Assembly: GCA_003521845.1 (NCBI GenBank)
Contig: DPHB01000033.1
Coordinates: 1-16,881 of the forward strand
DNA length: 16,881 bases
Direction of reading: 5' to 3'
Origin: Oceanospirillaceae bacterium
Lineage (GTDB): Bacteria > Pseudomonadota > Gammaproteobacteria > Pseudomonadales > Balneatricaceae
The notes under the pieces are model-generated. The model had not been told where the DNA came from and did no database searches. It saw nothing but the letters and a program-made list of their open reading frames with translations. Made by a program: the position numbers and the translations under genes. Below, in pieces: positions 1 to 7,680 of this stretch (positions within the stretch are counted from its first letter, which is position 1; the number at the start of each line of letters is the position of its first letter).

Positions 1-102
1 CAAGGGAGGCGTATTATAGCCAAACCAAAACAAAGCGCAATAGCTTTTTGTAAATTAGTGACAAAAAGGTGCAAAAGACTGGAACCCGGGGCCTGACCTC
101 TG

Positions 103-118
103 CTAGTGGAACCACTAG
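103..118. repeat. Short palindrome in the left flank
   Basis: Two 7-bp arms (CTAGTGG and CCACTAG) are separated by two bases. It lies in the non-coding stretch 1-170, where I see no gene, tRNA or convincing promoter. No T run follows it on either strand, so it is not an obvious terminator. Its role is unknown. Confidence 0.35.
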
Positions 119-170
119 TTAGTTCGTAAAGCGGGTATAGGTAGTCAGTGGAGACAGACAGCTTAAAACA

Positions 171-198
171 AGAAAGGCCAGCTGACGCTGGCCTTTCT
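171..198 (-). terminator. Rho-independent terminator of the tat operon
   Basis: A perfect 12-bp inverted repeat (171-182 against 187-198, loop TGAC) lies 22 bp past the tatC stop. Read on the minus strand, the hairpin is followed by a T-rich run (TTGTTTT). This is the natural end of the ubiE-tatC transcript. The plus-strand side has only a short T run, so I call it for the minus strand. Confidence 0.85.
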
Positions 199-220
199 TT
201 AGATTTAAAAGCCGAGGCTC

Positions 221-1030
221 TTATTTAACAACTGTTGTTTCTGTAACGTCGTCTTCAACGCCATCGTCGTCATTAGCACGAGGCTTAATCATGCGGCCAA
301 AAATAATACCCACTTCAAACAATAACCACATAGGTACGGCTAGCAAAGTTTGGGAAATAACATCTGGCGGCGTAATTAGCATGCCGATGACAAAACAACT
401 AACCAACACATAGGCACGTTTTTTGGCCAAGTTGTCAGGTGTCGTTGCGCCTGTCCAAATAATAAGCACCGTCGCAATAGGAATTTCAAACACGATACCA
501 AAGGCAAAGAAGATTTTTAGTACGAAATCTAAGTATGCCGTGATGTCTGTCATTACGGCTACTTCTTCTGGACCGGTAGCCGTGAAGAAGCCAAACATTA
601 GAGGGAAGACAACATAATAGGCAAAAGCAATACCGGCATAAAATAAGAAAATACTGGATACCAACATAGGTACCGCCAGGCGCTTTTCTTTCTTATACAA
701 GCCAGGGGCAATAAAGCTCCAAGCTTGGTGCAGTATAAACGGCATGCCGATAAACAGAGCCAAGACCATGGTCAACTTGAAGGGTGCCAAAAAAGGCGAC
801 GCTACTTGCGTCGCAATCATGGTAGAACCTTCAGGCAATAAACTACGTAACGGTTCGGACAAGTATAAGTACAGGTCGTTGGAAAACGGGAACATTGCGG
901 CAAAAAAGATAACCACTAGAACCACAGCTTTTAACAAACGATTACGCAGTTCCAACAGGTGCCCCATTAGGGGTAACTCTTGCGCCTTGTCCTGTTCATC
1001 CTTCTCGTATGCGGAGGAAGCATCACTCAT
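221..1030 (-). CDS. tatC: Sec-independent protein translocase subunit TatC
   Basis: TatC is the multi-spanning inner-membrane receptor of the twin-arginine translocation pathway. With TatB it binds the RR signal peptide of folded cargo proteins. The 269-residue product has the conserved N-terminal segment GHLLELRNRLLKAV before the first membrane span, the FPFSNDLYLYLSEPL-type periplasmic region, and about six hydrophobic segments. It ends in an acidic, charged cytoplasmic tail. Length and motifs fit full-length TatC. It is the last gene of the operon, 33 bp after tatB, and is followed by a strong terminator. No oddities were seen. Confidence 0.97.
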   Translation of the reverse strand: MSDASSAYEKDEQDKAQELPLMGHLLELRNRLLKAVVLVVIFFAAMFPFSNDLYLYLSEPLRSLLPEGSTMIATQVASPFLAPFKLTMVLALFIGMPFILHQAWSFIAPGLYKKEKRLAVPMLVSSIFLFYAGIAFAYYVVFPLMFGFFTATGPEEVAVMTDITAYLDFVLKIFFAFGIVFEIPIATVLIIWTGATTPDNLAKKRAYVLVSCFVIGMLITPPDVISQTLLAVPMWLLFEVGIIFGRMIKPRANDDDGVEDDVTETTVVK

Positions 1031-1063
1031 GTTGTATTACTCAACAAAAATTCAGAATGACCG

Positions 1064-1546
1064 CTAGCTCTGTTTTGAGCCAGCTGAGTCTTTGGGTGTG
1101 CCTGTGGCAGCTTGCATGGCAGATAAGCTAGTGGGCTCACTGAAAGGCTGGGCACCATATGGGTCATCATCTTCGGCAGTAGATTCAACAGCGTCATTTT
1201 GCGTTTCTGTGTTAGCCACCTGCTCAGTTTCCACTGTGCTTTCCGCGTCAGCTTTGTTAGCCTCAACCGAATCAGCCGCCACAACTGGCGCTTCCATGAT
1301 TTCTGTTTCTTCACGCAACTCAGCCATACGGGCCTTAATAGCTTCGCTATTGGCCTGGGATTTGCTACGAATCTCTTCTAAACGCAACTCTTCTTGGATT
1401 TCGCGCTGCACGCCACCGACGGTGCGTTTTGCCTTACCGACCCATTTACCAATGGTACGAGCTGCCACTGGCAAACGCTCAGGGCCTAAGATAACCAAGC
1501 CCATTACGCCGATCAGCATCAGCTCGGTAAAACCGACATCAAACAT
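1064..1546 (-). CDS. tatB: Sec-independent protein translocase subunit TatB
   Basis: TatB pairs with TatC to form the signal-peptide-binding complex of the Tat pathway. The 160-residue protein begins MFDVGFTELMLIG and has a single N-terminal membrane span. The TatB-type hinge GPERLP (residues 21-26) separates it from TatA, which has FGSKKL at that point. An amphipathic, charged helix follows (about 30-75), then a low-complexity acidic C-terminal tail (about 90-160) that varies freely in this family. It starts 10 bp after tatA ends. A second open frame over its 3' half is an overlap artefact. Confidence 0.96.
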   Translation of the reverse strand: MFDVGFTELMLIGVMGLVILGPERLPVAARTIGKWVGKAKRTVGGVQREIQEELRLEEIRSKSQANSEAIKARMAELREETEIMEAPVVAADSVEANKADAESTVETEQVANTETQNDAVESTAEDDDPYGAQPFSEPTSLSAMQAATGTPKDSAGSKQS

Positions 1547-1556
1547 AAGTCAGCCG

Positions 1557-1805
1557 CTACTTTTCAGTTTTTTCTTTATCAGCTTCGGCAGCCTTGTCGG
1601 CTGTTTCGGCTGTAAAGGCAGCATCTTCCTGCTTTTCGATCTTCTTGGTGTCTTCTTCGGCACCGTCACTCATGGCTTTCTTAAAGCCCTTAACTGCACC
1701 ACCTAGGTCGCCGCCAATGTTGCGCAATTTCTTGCTTCCGAACAACAATAGTACGATGGCCAGTACAATAACTAGTTGCCAAATGCTAATACCACCTAAA
1801 CCCAT
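1557..1805 (-). CDS. tatA: Sec-independent protein translocase subunit TatA
   Basis: TatA polymerises to form the transport-active element of the Tat system. The 82-residue product has one N-terminal span (about 6-22), the FG hinge at residues 22-23, the amphipathic helix with the GFKKAM motif near 40-45, and a short Lys/Glu-rich tail. All of these are standard for TatA. A GGAGT ribosome site precedes the ATG. The 44-bp gap to hisE is very AT-rich and could hold an internal promoter, but I could not define clear -35 and -10 boxes there. Confidence 0.97.
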   Translation of the reverse strand: MGLGGISIWQLVIVLAIVLLLFGSKKLRNIGGDLGGAVKGFKKAMSDGAEEDTKKIEKQEDAAFTAETADKAAEADKEKTEK

Positions 1806-1849
1806 GTTTTACTCCAAATATATAAAATTTAATAATTGTTATGTTTAAA

Positions 1850-2179
1850 TCACTTTTCGCGATTGGCCTTTTCAACCAACCCCGACAAATCAAACCGTCG
1901 TTCCAGTTCAGCAAGTACCGCTGTGTGTTCTACATTTAACTGAGACAACATGACAAGGCAATGAAACCACAGGTCCGCCGTTTCGGCAATCACCTCTTTA
2001 GTCGTACCCGACATTTCGGCGTCTTTTGCTGCCAAAATTGTCTCGGTTGCTTCTTCACCCACTTTTTCTAGTATTTTGTTCAAGCCTTTGGCATGCAAGC
2101 TAGCCACATAAGAGCTTTCTGGGTCAGCATTTCTACGCTGTTCCAATACTTGTTGCAGAGCTTGTAATACATCACTCAT
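1850..2179 (-). CDS. hisE: Phosphoribosyl-ATP pyrophosphatase HisE
   Basis: HisE hydrolyses phosphoribosyl-ATP to phosphoribosyl-AMP and pyrophosphate, the second step of histidine synthesis. The 109-residue protein carries the all-alpha MazG-like metal-binding signature: GEEATETILAAKD near residues 41-53, then EVIAETADLWFHCLVML near 62-78. Its start overlaps the hisI stop by 4 bp, indicating translational coupling. In enterics this activity is fused to HisI; here the genes are split, as in Pseudomonas. The N-terminal half, SDVLQALQQVLEQRR, also fits the family. Confidence 0.96.
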   Translation of the reverse strand: MSDVLQALQQVLEQRRNADPESSYVASLHAKGLNKILEKVGEEATETILAAKDAEMSGTTKEVIAETADLWFHCLVMLSQLNVEHTAVLAELERRFDLSGLVEKANREK

Positions 2180-2556
2180 GAATACATTTCCTTTGGGTCC
2201 TTGGCAACCTCTACGTCAGTTACCCAAACACCATCTTGCATACGCTTATAAAAACAATGGGGGCGACCCGTATGACAAGCAACCCCGCCGTGCTGAATTA
2301 CCGTCATTAATATGACGTCGGCATCGCAATCCAAACGCATGTCTTTCAATTCTTGTACATTACCGGACTCTTCACCCTTGCGCCACAGCCGCTGACGAGA
2401 ACGTGACCAATAGATAGCGCGACCTTCTTGTAGCGTCAATTGCAAGGACTCTTTGTTCATCCAAGCCAGCATTAAAATTTGGCCCGTAGCTTCATCTTGC
2501 GCTATGGCGGGAACTAAACCATCCTGGTCCCACTTCACTTCATCTAACCAACTCAT
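2176..2556 (-). CDS. hisI: Phosphoribosyl-AMP cyclohydrolase HisI
   Basis: HisI opens the adenine ring of phosphoribosyl-AMP, the third step of histidine synthesis. The 126-residue protein has the metal-binding DCDAD motif (residues 76-80) and the zinc-site segment GVACHTGRPHCF with Cys94 and Cys101. The SRSRQRLWRKGEESGN region (about 51-66) is typical of substrate binding. It lies 4 bp after ubiB and overlaps hisE by 4 bp. Its placement between ubiquinone and Tat genes, away from other his genes, matches Pseudomonas. It is the free-standing form, with no HisE domain attached. Confidence 0.97.
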   Translation of the reverse strand: MSWLDEVKWDQDGLVPAIAQDEATGQILMLAWMNKESLQLTLQEGRAIYWSRSRQRLWRKGEESGNVQELKDMRLDCDADVILMTVIQHGGVACHTGRPHCFYKRMQDGVWVTDVEVAKDPKEMYS

Positions 2557-2560
2557 GTCT

Positions 2561-4165
2561 TTACTTACCTGCTCGCCATAACCAAACTAGTGCTACCAAC
2601 ATGGCCAAACTACTCACTGGGGCATAATGCCACAAGGCCTGCCAATCAAGAGGCAAGGTTACTGCACCCGCAGCAAATAATACAAGCGCTAACCAAGGTA
2701 TTTTTGTCGTAGACCTAGTGGTAACTTGCTCACTAGCCGCCTTAGTTTTGGCTTGTTGTGCCAAAGCATCATGCACCAAACCTGGCAATTGCGGTAGTTG
2801 TTGCGCCATATCTGGCCAGTTATCACGCAATTGACGCACCACGGTCTTGGGGCTCACCTGCGCCTTATACCACTTGCGCAAAATAGGCTGAGCTGTCTCC
2901 CACAAATCCAACTGAGGATAGAGCTGGCGCCCCAAACCTTCGATATTTAGCATGGTTTTTTGTAACAAGACCAACTGCGGCTGCACTTGCATATTGAAGC
3001 GACGCGCGGTTTGGAATAAACCTAATAACACTTGAGCAAAAGAAATTTCGGCCAGAGGTTTAGCAAAAATCGGCTCGCTGACAGCGCGGATAGCACCTTC
3101 AAACTCATGTACGGGAGTATCTGCTGGCAACCAACCACAATCTACATGCAGCTGCGCAATTTGACGATAGTCCCGTTCAAAAAAGGCCAGCAGGATACGT
3201 GCTAAATAGGCTTGATCTTCACGGGTAAGGCTACCGACGATTCCAAAATCCACCGCCATATATTGTGGCTGGCTAGGTGTCGCTGGATTAACAAAGATAT
3301 TGCCAGGATGCATGTCAGCGTGGAAGAAACTATCCCTAAATACCTGAGTAAAAAAGATTTCTACCCCCACACGCGCCAGCTCTTTACGGTCAATGCCGGC
3401 GGCATCTATGGCGGCAAGGTCATTCACCTGCAAACCAAATATACGCTCTTGCACCAGCACCTTAGGGTTGGTGAACTGCCAATATATTTTAGGAATATAC
3501 AGCAGCTCAGAGCCTTCAAAGTTACGCCCTAACTGACTAGCATTAGCCGCTTCACGCTGTAAGTCCAACTCGTCGTAGATGGTTTTTTCAAACTCGTCGA
3601 TAACGGCCTGAGCACGCAAACGGCGCATATCCGGCACCCAAGTATGCAACAAGCTTGCCATGGCGCGCATCAGGCGGATATCACGGCGTATGGTACGCGC
3701 AATACCAGGACGAATGACTTTTACCACTACGGCTTCACCGCTGCTTAAACGAGCCGCATGCACCTGTGCCACAGAGGCCGAGGCAAGTGGATTTTGGTCA
3801 AATTCTTTAAAGGCACTACCTACAGACTGGCCAATGGCTTGCTCGATAATTTGTTGTGCTTCGGCACCCGCAAATGGCGGCACCTTGTCTAGTAAGCTAG
3901 CTAGAGGCTCAACCCACTCATCGGCCAACAGGTCTCGACGGGTTGCCAACAGCTGACCCAATTTAACAAATACAGGGCCTAGGTCAATCAAAGCGTTTTT
4001 AACACGCTCAGGCTCGCTGTCACGCACCGGCACCAGCACACGCCAAGGCATGAGCCACAAAGCGATACGCAATGCGAGAGGGATGGGGAGGCGCAACAAA
4101 GGCACATCCAAACGATGGCGAATGCAAACCCGTAATAAAGTAATACTGCGTAACAAAGCTTTCAT
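2561..4165 (-). CDS. ubiB: Ubiquinone biosynthesis atypical kinase/ATPase UbiB
   Basis: UbiB is a membrane-bound member of the ABC1/ADCK atypical kinase family needed for ubiquinone synthesis, probably as an ATPase serving the pathway's lipid intermediates. In the 534-residue protein I see the family's KxGQ motif (K68-Q71), the alanine-rich nucleotide loop replacing the glycine loop (about 128-136), the catalytic lysine in VVVKV (K149), the ExD-type segment YDELDLQREAANA (197-209), the catalytic loop HADMHPGN (283-290) and DFG (306-308). Two hydrophobic C-terminal segments (about 490-530) provide the membrane anchor. Only 7 bp separate it from ubiE, so no ubiJ fits between them. Confidence 0.97.
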   Translation of the reverse strand: MKALLRSITLLRVCIRHRLDVPLLRLPIPLALRIALWLMPWRVLVPVRDSEPERVKNALIDLGPVFVKLGQLLATRRDLLADEWVEPLASLLDKVPPFAGAEAQQIIEQAIGQSVGSAFKEFDQNPLASASVAQVHAARLSSGEAVVVKVIRPGIARTIRRDIRLMRAMASLLHTWVPDMRRLRAQAVIDEFEKTIYDELDLQREAANASQLGRNFEGSELLYIPKIYWQFTNPKVLVQERIFGLQVNDLAAIDAAGIDRKELARVGVEIFFTQVFRDSFFHADMHPGNIFVNPATPSQPQYMAVDFGIVGSLTREDQAYLARILLAFFERDYRQIAQLHVDCGWLPADTPVHEFEGAIRAVSEPIFAKPLAEISFAQVLLGLFQTARRFNMQVQPQLVLLQKTMLNIEGLGRQLYPQLDLWETAQPILRKWYKAQVSPKTVVRQLRDNWPDMAQQLPQLPGLVHDALAQQAKTKAASEQVTTRSTTKIPWLALVLFAAGAVTLPLDWQALWHYAPVSSLAMLVALVWLWRAGK

Positions 4166-4172
4166 AATGAGC

Positions 4173-4931
4173 TTATGGTTTTATGCCAAAATGCAAAGCC
4201 ACAATACCACCCGTCATATTGTGGAAGCGGCAGTTAACTAAACCAGCTTGTTCCATCATACCTTTCAAGGTTTCTTGATCTGGGTGCATGCGAATGGATT
4301 CGGCCAGATAACGATAACTTTCTTCATCATCGGCAATGAGCTTACCTATTTTAGGTAGAATATTAAAAGAATAGGTGTCGTACACCTTAGTCAGCATGGG
4401 GTTATCAGTCTTCGAGAACTCCAACACCAGCAGGCGGCCGCCTGGCTTCAGTACGCGCGCCATGGATGCCAAAGCCTTTTGCTTGTCTGTCACATTGCGC
4501 AGACCAAAAGCGATGGTGATGCAATCAAAGGTGTTATCAGGAAAGGGTAAGCTCTCGGCGTTGGCTTGTACGTAGTTAACATTACCCACCACGCCCTTAT
4601 CAATTAGCTTGTCACGACCTACCTTAATCATGGAATCATTGATATCAGCCAAGATTACCTGGCCTTCCGGGCCAACGATTTCGCTAAACTTCAGGGTTAG
4701 GTCACCAGTACCACCCGCCAAATCAAGCACTTTGTGGCCAGTACGCACACCGCTCATTTCGATGGTTTGCTTCTTCCATAACCGGTGAATACCCATAGAC
4801 ATAAGGTCATTCATGACATCGTATTTAGCTGCTACGGAATGGAAAACACCGGCCACCCGGCCAACCTTATCTTGTAGAGGTACTTCGGAAAAACCAAAGT
4901 GCGTTGTTTCCTTAGGTCCTTGATCACTCAT
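4173..4931 (-). CDS. ubiE: Ubiquinone/menaquinone C-methyltransferase UbiE
   Basis: UbiE is an S-adenosylmethionine-dependent methyltransferase. It C-methylates the demethylated benzoquinol intermediate of ubiquinone, and demethylmenaquinone where that is made. The 252-residue protein has the signature YDVMNDLMSMGIHRLWK (37-53), SAM-binding motif I VLDLAGGTGDL (68-78) and the acidic end of strand 2 in ILADIND. Further UbiE-specific blocks include AFGLRNV and LKPGGRLLVLEFSK, and it ends GGIVALHFGIKP as most UbiE proteins do. It is the first gene of the ubiE-tatC operon and has a plausible promoter just upstream. Confidence 0.98.
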   Translation of the reverse strand: MSDQGPKETTHFGFSEVPLQDKVGRVAGVFHSVAAKYDVMNDLMSMGIHRLWKKQTIEMSGVRTGHKVLDLAGGTGDLTLKFSEIVGPEGQVILADINDSMIKVGRDKLIDKGVVGNVNYVQANAESLPFPDNTFDCITIAFGLRNVTDKQKALASMARVLKPGGRLLVLEFSKTDNPMLTKVYDTYSFNILPKIGKLIADDEESYRYLAESIRMHPDQETLKGMMEQAGLVNCRFHNMTGGIVALHFGIKP

Positions 4932-4963
4932 GCAATATCTTCTTCAGTTAGGCCAAGTAATGC

Positions 4964-4992
4964 ATTCTACTGGGCCGTGAATAATTTGTCTT
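4964..4992 (-). promoter_or_regulatory. Possible sigma-70 promoter of the ubiE operon
   Basis: On the minus strand, TAGAAT (4964-4969) is a 5/6 match to the -10 box. Exactly 17 bp upstream, AAGACA (4987-4992) is a 4/6 match to the -35 box. The expected start of transcription is about 25 bp before the ubiE ATG. This was found by eye, and the spacing is the main support. Confidence 0.45.
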
Positions 4993-4995
4993 GAT

Positions 4996-5022
4996 TAAGG
5001 GCCGGCAAAACGACCGCCCTTA
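4996..5022 (-). terminator. Weak hairpin after dsbA, possible terminator
   Basis: TAAGGGC (4996-5002) pairs with GCCCTTA (5016-5022), 30 bp past the dsbA stop. The minus-strand sequence that follows (AATCAAGACAAATT) lacks a proper T run. It is therefore either a weak terminator separating dsbA from ubiE or simply a hairpin in the leader. Confidence 0.35.
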
Positions 5023-5051
5023 CTGTTCTACTCGGTAGCTGGCTAGATTAT

Positions 5052-5678
5052 TTACTGGGCTTTGACGGCCCGCTCTAGCGCTACCAAATGATCAACCACT
5101 TTGAGCATGCCTTCGTGACTACCCGCCATAGAAGCATTAACCAAATACTTACCATTTACCAACATGGTTGGCACACCGGTAATTTTCGCCCGCGCTGCTA
5201 GACGGTTGCCCTGACGTAGTTTATTTTTCAAATCAAAAGAATCGTAAGCCTTGTCAAAGTCGGCTTCGCTTACGCCCTGTTCAGCAAAGAATTTTTGCAT
5301 GGCAGCGCGGGTGCTAATACGGCGTTGTTGTAGGTGCACGGCGTTATACATCGCTTGATGCGCTTGATCCAAAATACCTAACTGACGGGCAATATAGTAG
5401 CTCTTAGCGTAAGGCTCCCAGCTACGGCCAAACACCACGGGAACGGCAACAAATGCCACATCGTCGGCTTGTTGTTCAGCCCAATGGTGTAGCTTAGGCT
5501 CAAAGGCATTGCAATGCGGGCAGGAGTAACCAAAAAATTCATTCACAACCACTACATCAGCATTGCTCTTAATCGGCTGATCCAGCACGGCATAATCAAA
5601 ACCTGCCTGGTAATCTTCTGCCACCGCTACGACTGGCAACAAAGCCAGCACACAAACCTTTAACAACTTATTTAGCAT
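5052..5678 (-). CDS. dsbA: Thiol:disulfide interchange protein DsbA
   Basis: DsbA is the periplasmic oxidant that puts disulfide bonds into exported proteins; DsbB normally re-oxidises it. From the ATG at 5678 the protein has 208 residues. It has a signal peptide (about 1-20, ending AVA), then a thioredoxin fold with the catalytic CPHC at residues 53-56 and the cis-proline loop VPT at 169-171. I chose the ATG at 5678 over a GTG seven codons earlier because AGGAG sits at the right distance before it and the signal peptide then begins MLNKLLK. The 246-bp upstream region holds several small inverted repeats but no promoter I can assign with confidence. Confidence 0.96.
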   Translation of the reverse strand: MLNKLLKVCVLALLPVVAVAEDYQAGFDYAVLDQPIKSNADVVVVNEFFGYSCPHCNAFEPKLHHWAEQQADDVAFVAVPVVFGRSWEPYAKSYYIARQLGILDQAHQAMYNAVHLQQRRISTRAAMQKFFAEQGVSEADFDKAYDSFDLKNKLRQGNRLAARAKITGVPTMLVNGKYLVNASMAGSHEGMLKVVDHLVALERAVKAQ

Positions 5679-5828
5679 CTTATTCTTCTCCTGCAACACG
5701 TTAACAATGATTAAGTGCCTCTATTGTTACCATGCACTTAGTGGGACACCAGTACTTTTACGCTTTCTTTACCTAAGCATTATCTGCTTAAGGTTATGTA
5801 TATGAAAATCTGGGCCATTGCCGCTCTA

Positions 5829-5842
5829 TGACATCCATGTCA
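5829..5842. repeat. Short inverted repeat upstream of dsbA
   Basis: TGACAT and ATGTCA are separated by two bases, giving operator-like symmetry in the gap between cytochrome c4 and dsbA. Two more small inverted repeats lie at 5774-5790 (TAAGCA/TGCTTA) and 5712-5740 (TAAGTGC/GCACTTA). I recognise no regulator for any of them. Confidence 0.3.
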
Positions 5843-5869
5843 CCGCGGCATAAGGTACATCCTGTACAT

Positions 5870-5897
5870 AAAAAAAGGGTGGCCATGCCACCCTTTT
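5870..5897 (-). terminator. Rho-independent terminator of the cytochrome c4 gene
   Basis: A GC-rich stem, GGGTGGC (5877-5883) with GCCACCC (5887-5893), is extended by four A:T pairs. On the minus strand it is followed by seven T residues (5870-5876). It begins 28 bp after the cytochrome stop codon and is a textbook intrinsic terminator. Confidence 0.9.
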
Positions 5898-5924
5898 CCA
5901 AACGTCAGTTTAGACCAACAGCAC

Positions 5925-6530
5925 CTAGTTGGACAAACCTTGAATATAGCTAGAAACCGCTTCGATTTCTTTGTCACTCATCAAAGCAGCAACCTGACGC
6001 ATAATTTTGGCGTCATCATTAGTCCGTGTTTCGGTACGGAAGGCTTTTAGCTGTTTGCTGATGTAGGCCGCATGCTGACCGCCAAGAGCTGGGAAACCAG
6101 CTTGTGCCATGCCAGCACCTGTTGGCGAGTGGCAAGCAGTACAAGCAGCAATGCTCTTAGCAGCATTACCAGCGCGGTACATCATTTCACCTGCTGCGAC
6201 CAATTCTGGCTTGGCAGCACCGATGGAGCCGGTTTGGGAAGCAAAGTAAGCACCAATGTCAGCGATGTCTTGCTCGCTAAGATTGTCTAGCATGCCTGTC
6301 ATTTCAACAACAGTACGAGCGCCAGAACGAATATCGTTCATTTGCTTAACAAGGTAACGTTCGCCTTGGCCAGCCAACTTAGGAAAGTTGCCTATCATGC
6401 TGTTACCATCTGCGCCGTGACAAGCAGCACATACGGCCGTTTTGCCTTGTCCTGCAGTAGCGTCACCAGCTGCGTGCGCTAAACTCATCCAGCCAAAAGT
6501 CATTAAAATGCATGCTAAAATTTTCTTCAT
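5925..6530 (-). CDS. Diheme cytochrome c4
   Basis: This is a periplasmic electron carrier that passes electrons towards terminal oxidases. The 201-residue precursor has a signal peptide (about 1-20, ending AHA) and two homologous cytochrome c domains. Each has a CXXCH heme site: CAACH at residues 34-38 and CTACH at 130-134. Each domain also has a downstream methionine in a suitable place to be the axial ligand (M77/M80 in domain 1, a Met in the MRQVAALM segment of domain 2). Length and two-domain layout match the c4 family. dsbA-c4-engB-polA is the Pseudomonas order. It has its own terminator and diverges from engB. Confidence 0.93.
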   Translation of the reverse strand: MKKILACILMTFGWMSLAHAAGDATAGQGKTAVCAACHGADGNSMIGNFPKLAGQGERYLVKQMNDIRSGARTVVEMTGMLDNLSEQDIADIGAYFASQTGSIGAAKPELVAAGEMMYRAGNAAKSIAACTACHSPTGAGMAQAGFPALGGQHAAYISKQLKAFRTETRTNDDAKIMRQVAALMSDKEIEAVSSYIQGLSN

Positions 6531-6616
6531 GGGTATTCCCGTAACTATCCAGTAAGTTTATATGCAACCCGTATATTTTTACCGGTTTGCGAAATTTGGA
6601 TGTTCACCACTATAAG

Positions 6617-6628
6617 GCCAAATTTGGC
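6617..6628. repeat. 12-bp perfect palindrome between cytochrome c4 and engB
   Basis: GCCAAATTTGGC reads the same on both strands. It lies in the 263-bp divergent control region, and a related half, AAATTTGG, occurs about 30 bp to its left. It could be a regulator site, but no protein can be assigned. No clear promoter pair was found in this gap. Confidence 0.35.
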
Positions 6629-6793
6629 ACATAGGGAGACAAAAAGCAGGGGCATTATAAAGCCCAGACCTTGCAACTTCAATCTTTAGACCCCTAACCC
6701 ATACAAGACTTTTGCCCAACAAGGGTGGAAAATTCCCCAATTATTGACCAAAGTAGGTAAAATAGCGTCATCAAGTTATACCATGGCCTAAAA

Positions 6794-7471
6794 ATGTCCG
6801 ATCTTCATATTAATTTTCGTAGCGCAGAATTTCTTATCAGTGCTAGTCGTCTCAAGCAGTGTCCAGATGACTCTTTAGCCGAAATTGCCTTTGCTGGCCG
6901 CTCTAACGCCGGCAAGTCTAGTGCCATAAATGCCCTCACGCGCAACCCGCGTTTGGCGCGTACCAGTAAAACCCCTGGACGTACCCAGCTACTAAACTTT
7001 TTTCAGCTTAACGTTGAGGGTGCACGCCTAGTCGATTTACCCGGTTATGGTTACGCCAAGGTACCGCTCGCCATGCAACGCGAATGGCAAAAGCATCTTA
7101 ATGAGTATCTCGAAAAGCGCCGTCAACTATGTGGCATTGTCTTGGTGATGGACATCCGTCACCCAATGCGCGAATTTGACCGCATGATCGTGGACTGGTG
7201 CCTCGCCTCCAGCTTGCCGCTACACCTGCTGCTAACCAAGGCCGACAAGGTAAACCGCAATGCCACCACCAACGCCCTACGTGACGTACGTAAAGGCCTG
7301 CCTAAGCATCCAGAAGGCCAGATCACCATACAAGCCTTTTCGTCCAGCAAAGGCACTGGGCTACCTGAACTAGAACGCCAACTAGTCAGCCTCATGAAAC
7401 CGCATCTGCTACAAGAGGAAGAATTTGAGGAGAGTTTAGAGATGGAAGTAGAAAGTGGTGCCGATAGCTAG
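6794..7471 (+). CDS. engB: Ribosome-biogenesis GTP-binding protein EngB (YihA/YsxC)
   Basis: EngB is a small TRAFAC-class GTPase essential in many bacteria and involved in assembly of the large ribosomal subunit. The 225-residue protein shows all GTPase motifs in order: G1 GRSNAGKSS (35-43), G2 around TPGRTQ (60-65), G3 DLPGYG (81-86), G4 TKAD (148-151) and G5 SSSKGTG (183-189). The family block GYGYAKVPLAMQREW is intact. A Glu-rich C-terminal tail of about 20 residues is variable in the family. It is transcribed away from cytochrome c4 and towards polA, as in Pseudomonas. Confidence 0.97.
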   Translation: MSDLHINFRSAEFLISASRLKQCPDDSLAEIAFAGRSNAGKSSAINALTRNPRLARTSKTPGRTQLLNFFQLNVEGARLVDLPGYGYAKVPLAMQREWQKHLNEYLEKRRQLCGIVLVMDIRHPMREFDRMIVDWCLASSLPLHLLLTKADKVNRNATTNALRDVRKGLPKHPEGQITIQAFSSSKGTGLPELERQLVSLMKPHLLQEEEFEESLEMEVESGADS

Positions 7472-7592
7472 GGTCAGGCTTTCGCAAGCTCAAATTAGAC
7501 CCGGTCACAGCCACCCTCAGTGACTCTCAAAATCAAGCTCAGGGATTTTGCTCTCAAGCCAGGCAAAAGCACGCGCTACGAAACGCACGCAC

Positions 7593-7635
7593 AAAAAAAG
7601 CCCTGAAGTGAGGGGAAGCACTCAGGGCTTTTTTT
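7593..7635. terminator. Strong bidirectional hairpin terminator between engB and polA
   Basis: A long stem pairs 7593-7606 with 7622-7635 and continues through GTG/CAC (7608-7610 with 7619-7621) after one bulged base. The GC core is GCCCTGA/TCAGGGC. It is flanked by seven A residues on the left and seven T residues on the right, so it can terminate transcripts on either strand. On the plus strand it lies about 120 bp past engB. On the minus strand it could end polA read-through or a small RNA. The minus-strand loop contains the C-rich run CTTCCCCTC. Confidence 0.88.
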
Positions 7636-7680
7636 GGTATCATCTCTGAAATAGTTACTGCACGCTGCTGCAGTTATATA
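7593..7680 (-). ncRNA. Possible small RNA in the Spot 42 / ErsA position
   Basis: In E. coli the small RNA Spot 42 lies between polA and engB, and the Pseudomonas small RNA ErsA has the same neighbours. Here the same gap, on the polA strand, holds a hairpin (ACTGCA 7657-7662 with TGCAGT 7669-7674), then a single-stranded-looking stretch, then the strong terminator with a C-rich loop able to pair with ribosome-binding sites. That is the layout of an Hfq-type small RNA. No good promoter was found (TATATA near 7675-7680 is the best -10-like string), and I see no primary-sequence match to Spot 42. The 5' end given is a guess. Confidence 0.3.

Noticed and set aside
81..100. GGGCCTGACCTC-like string, faintly similar to GGGTCAGGC after engB (7471)
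   Set aside because: The match is too short and imperfect to call a repeat family.
1027..1314. A 95-codon open frame overlapping the 3' half of tatB
   Set aside because: It lies out of frame inside a clear tatB gene, is very rich in basic residues and resembles no family; it is an overlap artefact.
6744..6763. TTGACC followed by TAAAAT before engB as a promoter
   Set aside because: The spacer is only 8 bp, far from the 16-18 bp needed for a sigma-70 promoter.
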